From an uncultured Eubacteriales bacterium (lineage in GTDB: Bacteria > Bacillota > Clostridia > Oscillospirales > Acutalibacteraceae), in the NCBI GenBank assembly GCA_900321665.1, contig ONWY01000070.1, forward strand, positions 1 to 7,418: a stretch of 7,418 nucleotides of DNA, in the 5' to 3' direction. Numbering within the stretch: position 1 is the first letter of the stretch; each line of letters begins with the position of its first letter. Both the position numbers and the translations under genes were made by a program. Below the pieces are notes generated by a model. It searched no databases. It was not told the origin of the DNA and was given only the letters and a program-made list of their open reading frames with translations. Below, piece by piece: positions 4,857 to 7,418 of the stretch.

Positions 4857-4895
4857 AAAAAGACTTGTTTAGGTTAGTCTTTTTTCAATAAAATC
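4857..4895 (+). repeat. 39-base direct repeat, copy 2 (degenerate terminator plus linker)
   Basis: It matches 4589-4627 at 35 of 39 positions. The changes break the original stem (GACTTGT against GTTAGTC), leaving AAAAAGACT/AGTCTTTTT. The right arm GGTTAGT (4872-4878) instead pairs with ACTAACC just upstream (4848-4854). The tail AAATC again opens a hairpin, ATCAC-TTC-GTGAT (4893-4905), with the same ATC/GAT ends as the array. Confidence 0.7.
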
Positions 4896-4913
4896 ACTTC
4901 GTGATGCAGCCGA

Positions 4914-4934
4914 CTGCCCGCATGATGCGGGCAG
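4914..4934. other. Strong G+C-rich hairpin
   Basis: CTGCCCGCA (4914-4922) pairs perfectly with TGCGGGCAG (4926-4934) around TGA. The plus-strand sequence after it is only weakly T-rich (CTCGCTTTT), and the minus-strand sequence is not. It could be a weak terminator or one more member of the nearby hairpin family, though it lacks the ATC/GAT stem base. Confidence 0.5.
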
Positions 4935-4984
4935 CTCGCTTTTAAGCAATTTTCACCGAAGCCTTGCCGTAGCTTGTGCGCAAC

Positions 4985-5021
4985 AAAAAAGGTACTGCAG
5001 CAAATGCTGCAGTACCTTTTT
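4985..5021 (-). terminator. alr operon terminator (bidirectional shape)
   Basis: A 17-bp perfect inverted repeat with a two-base loop: GGTACTGCAGCA (4991-5002) against TGCTGCAGTACC (5005-5016), extended by A-tract/T-tract pairs. On the minus strand it lies 13 bases after the alr stop and ends in TTTTTT. It could also act on rightward transcripts. Confidence 0.88.
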
Positions 5022-5034
5022 ATCATCTTATGCA

Positions 5035-6138
5035 TCAATCGCTTTCGCTAACATATTCCCGTTGCATGTTGGGGTTGACATAAAGCGGTGAAAAATCCAG
5101 CTTTGCGATATCGCCGGGCTTCACCTGCGAGCCGGTCACATCCACTGCGGTGTGGGAAAGTCCGATTTGCCCGATGACCGGGTACTTTTTGCCGCTGATT
5201 TCCACCGTGGCAGATTGCTTTGCAAGGTAATCCCTCACCCCGCGCAAGCCGGTAACCACCGCATCGGAAAAGGAGAAAATATCAAAGCGCGGCGCCATGC
5301 CCCACCCATCGGTATGCCCGACGGGGATGACGGCAATGCGTGTCGGCCGCTTGGTGGTATAAGTGCCGTTGTAGCCGACCTTCCACCCCTTGGGGAAGGT
5401 GGTCATATCAATCACCTGCGCCTCGAGGTAACCCACGCGCTTGAGCTTCCCTGCATTCTCGCCCAAGATTCTGCCGGTGAAGGCGGAGCCGATGCGCACG
5501 GCATCCAAGCGCGAGGCGGGCACATTGAAGGCGGCAGAGGAATTTGCCGCATGCACCGTTTCAAAGCTATAGCCCCTTTGCTTGAGCGCGCCGACAACAT
5601 CCAAAAAGGTGTCGAGCTGCTCCTCGGTGCGGGCGATGTTGGTAAATGCCGCGGCAAAGTGGGTATAAATGCCCTCAAAGCGCGTGCACTTGCAGCTTTC
5701 CAAAATATAGCACATTTCATCAATTTCACTTGGCAGCAGTCCGTACCTGCCCATGCCGGTATCCACCTTTAAATGCGCCCTGCCGATGATGCCCTTGCTC
5801 TCGCAATAGGCATTAAAAGCGAGCGCCGCATCCTGCGAGCCGATGGTGGCAATCGCGCCGATATCGGCAATGCGCGCAATCTCTGCAGGCACGGCGGTGG
5901 AGCGCAGCAGCAGGATATCCTTGCCCTTCAAGATGTCGGCAGCGAGCGCCTCGGCATCCTCCGGCTCTGTTACCGCAAACATCTCAATGCCGCTTTGCAC
6001 CAGCAGCTTTGCCATATAGTCTCTGCCGAAGCCGTAGCCGTTGCCCTTGAGAACACCGATAATCTTTGCCTCGCCGACCTCTTGCTTAACCGCCGCGATG
6101 TTGTGCTCAATGTCTGCCGTGTTGATGATGTACTTCAT
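5035..6138 (-). CDS. alr: Alanine racemase (PLP-dependent, fold type III)
   Basis: 367-aa enzyme that interconverts L- and D-alanine for peptidoglycan in the cytoplasm. Residues 1-235 form the PLP-binding barrel: Lys31 in GVLKGNGYG is the Schiff-base lysine, with Tyr35 beside it; KVDTGMGR (124-131) is the usual KVDTGMGR motif; HAANSSA (196-202) and Arg215 in VRIG are also present. The C-terminal beta domain has the second catalytic base Tyr256 in VGYNGTYT. The usual GYADG is GHTDG here, and the conserved Cys-Met-Asp of the substrate entry region is replaced by GLSHT (326-330), so it is a divergent member; another D-amino-acid substrate is possible. The ATG has AAGGA nine bases upstream. It follows femX by 55 bases as the last gene of a cell-wall operon and is followed by a strong terminator. 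Codons are G+C-rich, as for resident genes. Confidence 0.9.
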   Translation of the reverse strand: MKYIINTADIEHNIAAVKQEVGEAKIIGVLKGNGYGFGRDYMAKLLVQSGIEMFAVTEPEDAEALAADILKGKDILLLRSTAVPAEIARIADIGAIATIGSQDAALAFNAYCESKGIIGRAHLKVDTGMGRYGLLPSEIDEMCYILESCKCTRFEGIYTHFAAAFTNIARTEEQLDTFLDVVGALKQRGYSFETVHAANSSAAFNVPASRLDAVRIGSAFTGRILGENAGKLKRVGYLEAQVIDMTTFPKGWKVGYNGTYTTKRPTRIAVIPVGHTDGWGMAPRFDIFSFSDAVVTGLRGVRDYLAKQSATVEISGKKYPVIGQIGLSHTAVDVTGSQVKPGDIAKLDFSPLYVNPNMQREYVSESD

Positions 6139-6162
6139 ATGTAAAATTCCTTTATAGCATTT

Positions 6163-6187
6163 CCTCCCTGCACCGCGTGCAAGGAGG
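6163..6187 (-). other. Intercistronic hairpin between femX and alr
   Basis: Five pairs CCTCC/GGAGG, one C-A mismatch, then TGCAC/GTGCA around a CGC loop. It lies between the femX stop and the alr ribosome site and has no T-run on either side, so it is not a terminator. It may protect the message or tune alr relative to femX. Confidence 0.5.
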
Positions 6188-6193
6188 TTTGAT

Positions 6194-7225
6194 TTATCTT
6201 AATTTCTTGCGCAGCTTGTCTGCCATATTGTAGGCATGGTAAACAGCCGGGTTGAGCACGAGGTCATACTCGCCGATAAACTCGCGGATATAGCCGTTAA
6301 AGCCTCGCTTGAAGCGGTACAAGCCGTAGTGCGGGTTGTTTTCATTTTCGATATCGCCGCTGATGCCGCCGAAATCGTAGACTTCTGCGCCGGTTTCCAA
6401 GCCCCACTCTATCATTTTCCACTGCAGCAGGTAGTTGGGGTAGGTGTTGCGGTAGCTGTTGGAGCTTGCGCCATATTGGTACTTGCAGGTCTTGCCGAAA
6501 TTGATGGCAATGGTGCCTGCAATCGGCTTGCCCTCGTAATATGCCATATACAGCCTTGCGTACTCGCCCATGTTATCGAGCATGGATTCAAAGTAGCCGA
6601 TGGGTCTGGTCGAGAATCCGTCTCTCTCCCCGGTTTCCTTCATAATCTCCATAAACGCGGGCAGCGCTTCCTTGCCGCAGATTTTGACCTCAACACCCTT
6701 TCTGCCCGCCTTGCGGATACGGTTGCGGTAGTCGGGCTTAAAGCTCAACATCAGTGCATCGGCATCCATCCCCTTGTAATCAAAGACATAGACAAAGCGC
6801 GCCTGCACATTTTCAAAATCCAAGCCTGTGGGTAACCGCTTAAAGCCGATATCCGTTAAATGCTTGGCAAAATCGGTATGCTCTACCGTAATTTCCGGGT
6901 CAATTTTAATCACATAACCCTTGTTTTCCTTGGCGATTTGCTTAATGCCCTCGAGCAACTCATCAAAGGTTTCCAAATCCTCCGTATCGCAAGCAAAGCC
7001 GCGGCAAACATACAGCAGCGAGCTTTTAATCACCGGCATAAAGCGGATAAGCACCGAGCCGGCACCCTTGATGTTGCCCTGCTCGTCCTTCGCCATAATC
7101 GCCTCCCACTTCCAGGCGGATTTTACCTTGCCCCAATTGCGGGTGTGGCAAAACAAGCCCTTGGGGTGAGATGCCAAAAAGGCTTCATATTCTTTATAAT
7201 TGCTATCGTTTACTCTTTCAATCAT
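6194..7225 (-). CDS. FemX/MurM-type aminoacyltransferase (FemAB family)
   Basis: 343-aa peptidoglycan branching enzyme. FemAB proteins use aminoacyl-tRNA to add amino acids to the side chain of the lipid II stem peptide at the inner membrane face. The sequence shows the double GNAT-like layout: an N-terminal part ending near 150, then SFKPDYRNRIRKAGRKGV (161-178), ERDGF (200-204), YQYGASS (249-255), YLLQWKMIEWG (265-275), YDFGGISG (283-290) and GLYRFKRGF (301-309), all typical of the family. There is no long coiled-coil arm, as in the shorter FemX of about 335 residues. ATG 7225 follows GGAG by six bases; GTG 7264 is upstream of that site and less likely. It lies between an unidentified upstream gene and alr, probably co-transcribed. 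The amino acid transferred cannot be told from sequence. The gene symbol is left open because femX, murM and others are used for such proteins. Confidence 0.87.
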   Translation of the reverse strand: MIERVNDSNYKEYEAFLASHPKGLFCHTRNWGKVKSAWKWEAIMAKDEQGNIKGAGSVLIRFMPVIKSSLLYVCRGFACDTEDLETFDELLEGIKQIAKENKGYVIKIDPEITVEHTDFAKHLTDIGFKRLPTGLDFENVQARFVYVFDYKGMDADALMLSFKPDYRNRIRKAGRKGVEVKICGKEALPAFMEIMKETGERDGFSTRPIGYFESMLDNMGEYARLYMAYYEGKPIAGTIAINFGKTCKYQYGASSNSYRNTYPNYLLQWKMIEWGLETGAEVYDFGGISGDIENENNPHYGLYRFKRGFNGYIREFIGEYDLVLNPAVYHAYNMADKLRKKLR

Positions 7226-7276
7226 GTGTCTCTCCGTTATATAGTATTCCCAAAAAGGTGGCACGCTTTAATGGAA

Positions 7277-7302
7277 GATGACGAATCTTAAGATTCGTCA
7301 TC
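7277..7302 (-). other. 26-bp perfect palindrome over the stop of the upstream gene
   Basis: GATGACGAATCTT (7277-7289) is followed directly by its exact reverse complement. The TAA stop of the partial upstream gene lies at the centre (7290-7288). On the minus strand the sequence after it (TTCCATTAAAG) is not U-rich enough for a clear terminator, so partial termination, RNA stabilisation or a protein site are all possible. Confidence 0.6.
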
Positions 7303-7418
7303 CTCAACCTGTACTTCGGTAAAGTCATCCTGCGGTTTTGCCGAAACGACCGGCAAATCAAAGTTTTGGTCTGCAACAGTATCGTTTTCATCATTGAGCG
7401 TGACACTGTCGAGCCTGT
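7288..7418 (-). CDS. C-terminal end of an unidentified gene (partial, acidic tail)
   Basis: The last 42 codons of a gene that begins beyond the window. The tail is strongly acidic and disordered-looking, with NDENDTVADQ, then DFTEVQVEDDES at the very end, and stops with TAA at 7290-7288. I favour this frame over the overlapping open frame 7218-7406 because it ends 62 bases before the femX start, the normal operon distance, and has acidic, non-repetitive composition, whereas the alternative is a basic, Met/Arg-rich peptide running into femX. No domain is visible, so no function is assigned. Confidence 0.6.
   Translation of the reverse strand, partial: RLDSVTLNDENDTVADQNFDLPVVSAKPQDDFTEVQVEDDES

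Noticed and set aside
4508..5034. tRNA gene as integration target
   Set aside because: No cloverleaf, T-loop GTTCRA box or CCA end was found near the integrase on either strand.
5152..5772. Plus-strand reading frame opposite alr
   Set aside because: It is a by-product of G+C-rich codon use in alr; it has no ribosome site or recognisable domain. The same holds for 5773-6144, 6236-6835 and 6860-7291.
7226..7264. GTG start giving the FemX-type protein 13 extra residues
   Set aside because: The good GGAG site lies just before ATG 7225, and the FemAB-like sequence begins there.
7218..7406. Minus-strand 62-residue frame before femX
   Set aside because: Basic, Met/Arg-rich and overlapping the femX start; the neighbouring acidic frame ending at 7288 is the more plausible gene.

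Overview
The window looks like the right-hand end of an integrated mobile or accessory element in a Gram-positive Clostridia-type chromosome (Bacillota, possibly a gut Oscillospirales relative). The grounds are strong purine-rich Shine-Dalgarno sites, consensus -35/-10 promoters, a FemX-type peptidoglycan enzyme next to alanine racemase, and U-tailed intrinsic terminators. Base composition changes sharply. Positions 1-2500 are very A+T-rich (a sampled 60 bases of the first gene is about one third G+C). The integrase is intermediate. The minus-strand genes after 5035 are clearly G+C-richer (samples of 40-70%).

Element, left to right on the plus strand: (i) a divergent promoter region with two copies of an operator-like word, reading left out of the window and right into the first gene; (ii) a close-packed set of a self-cleaving XRE/S24 (LexA/CI-type) repressor, a DEDDh 3'-5' exonuclease with two C-terminal BRCT-like domains, and a small cysteine-rich protein of unknown function; (iii) a HicA/HicB toxin-antitoxin pair with its own perfect-consensus promoter, overlaid by one of two matching inverted repeats; (iv) a 140-base structured leader with mutually exclusive hairpins, including an intrinsic terminator; (v) a tyrosine recombinase. 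I see no terminator between the repressor promoter and the leader at about 3260. Cleavage of the repressor, for example after DNA damage, could therefore raise the nuclease genes and feed transcription into hicAB and up to the integrase leader. This coupling is inference.

The 527 bases between the integrase and the next gene (4508-5034) hold no gene but are densely structured. They contain a bidirectional terminator, an array of short perfect hairpins with constant stem bases (ATC...GAT) and variable middles joined by a constant linker, a degenerate second copy of the terminator-plus-linker unit 268 bases on, and the alr terminator. This hairpin array and the integrase leader are the most unusual things in the window.

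On the minus strand (5035-7418) is a resident cell-wall operon: the acidic C-terminus of an unidentified gene, a FemX/MurM-type aminoacyltransferase and an alanine racemase, in that transcription order, ending at a 17-bp stem terminator. FemX-type enzymes add amino acids to the peptidoglycan stem peptide and alanine racemase supplies D-alanine for it, so the two fit one pathway. The element's left end and attL are outside the window. No tRNA or rRNA gene was found.
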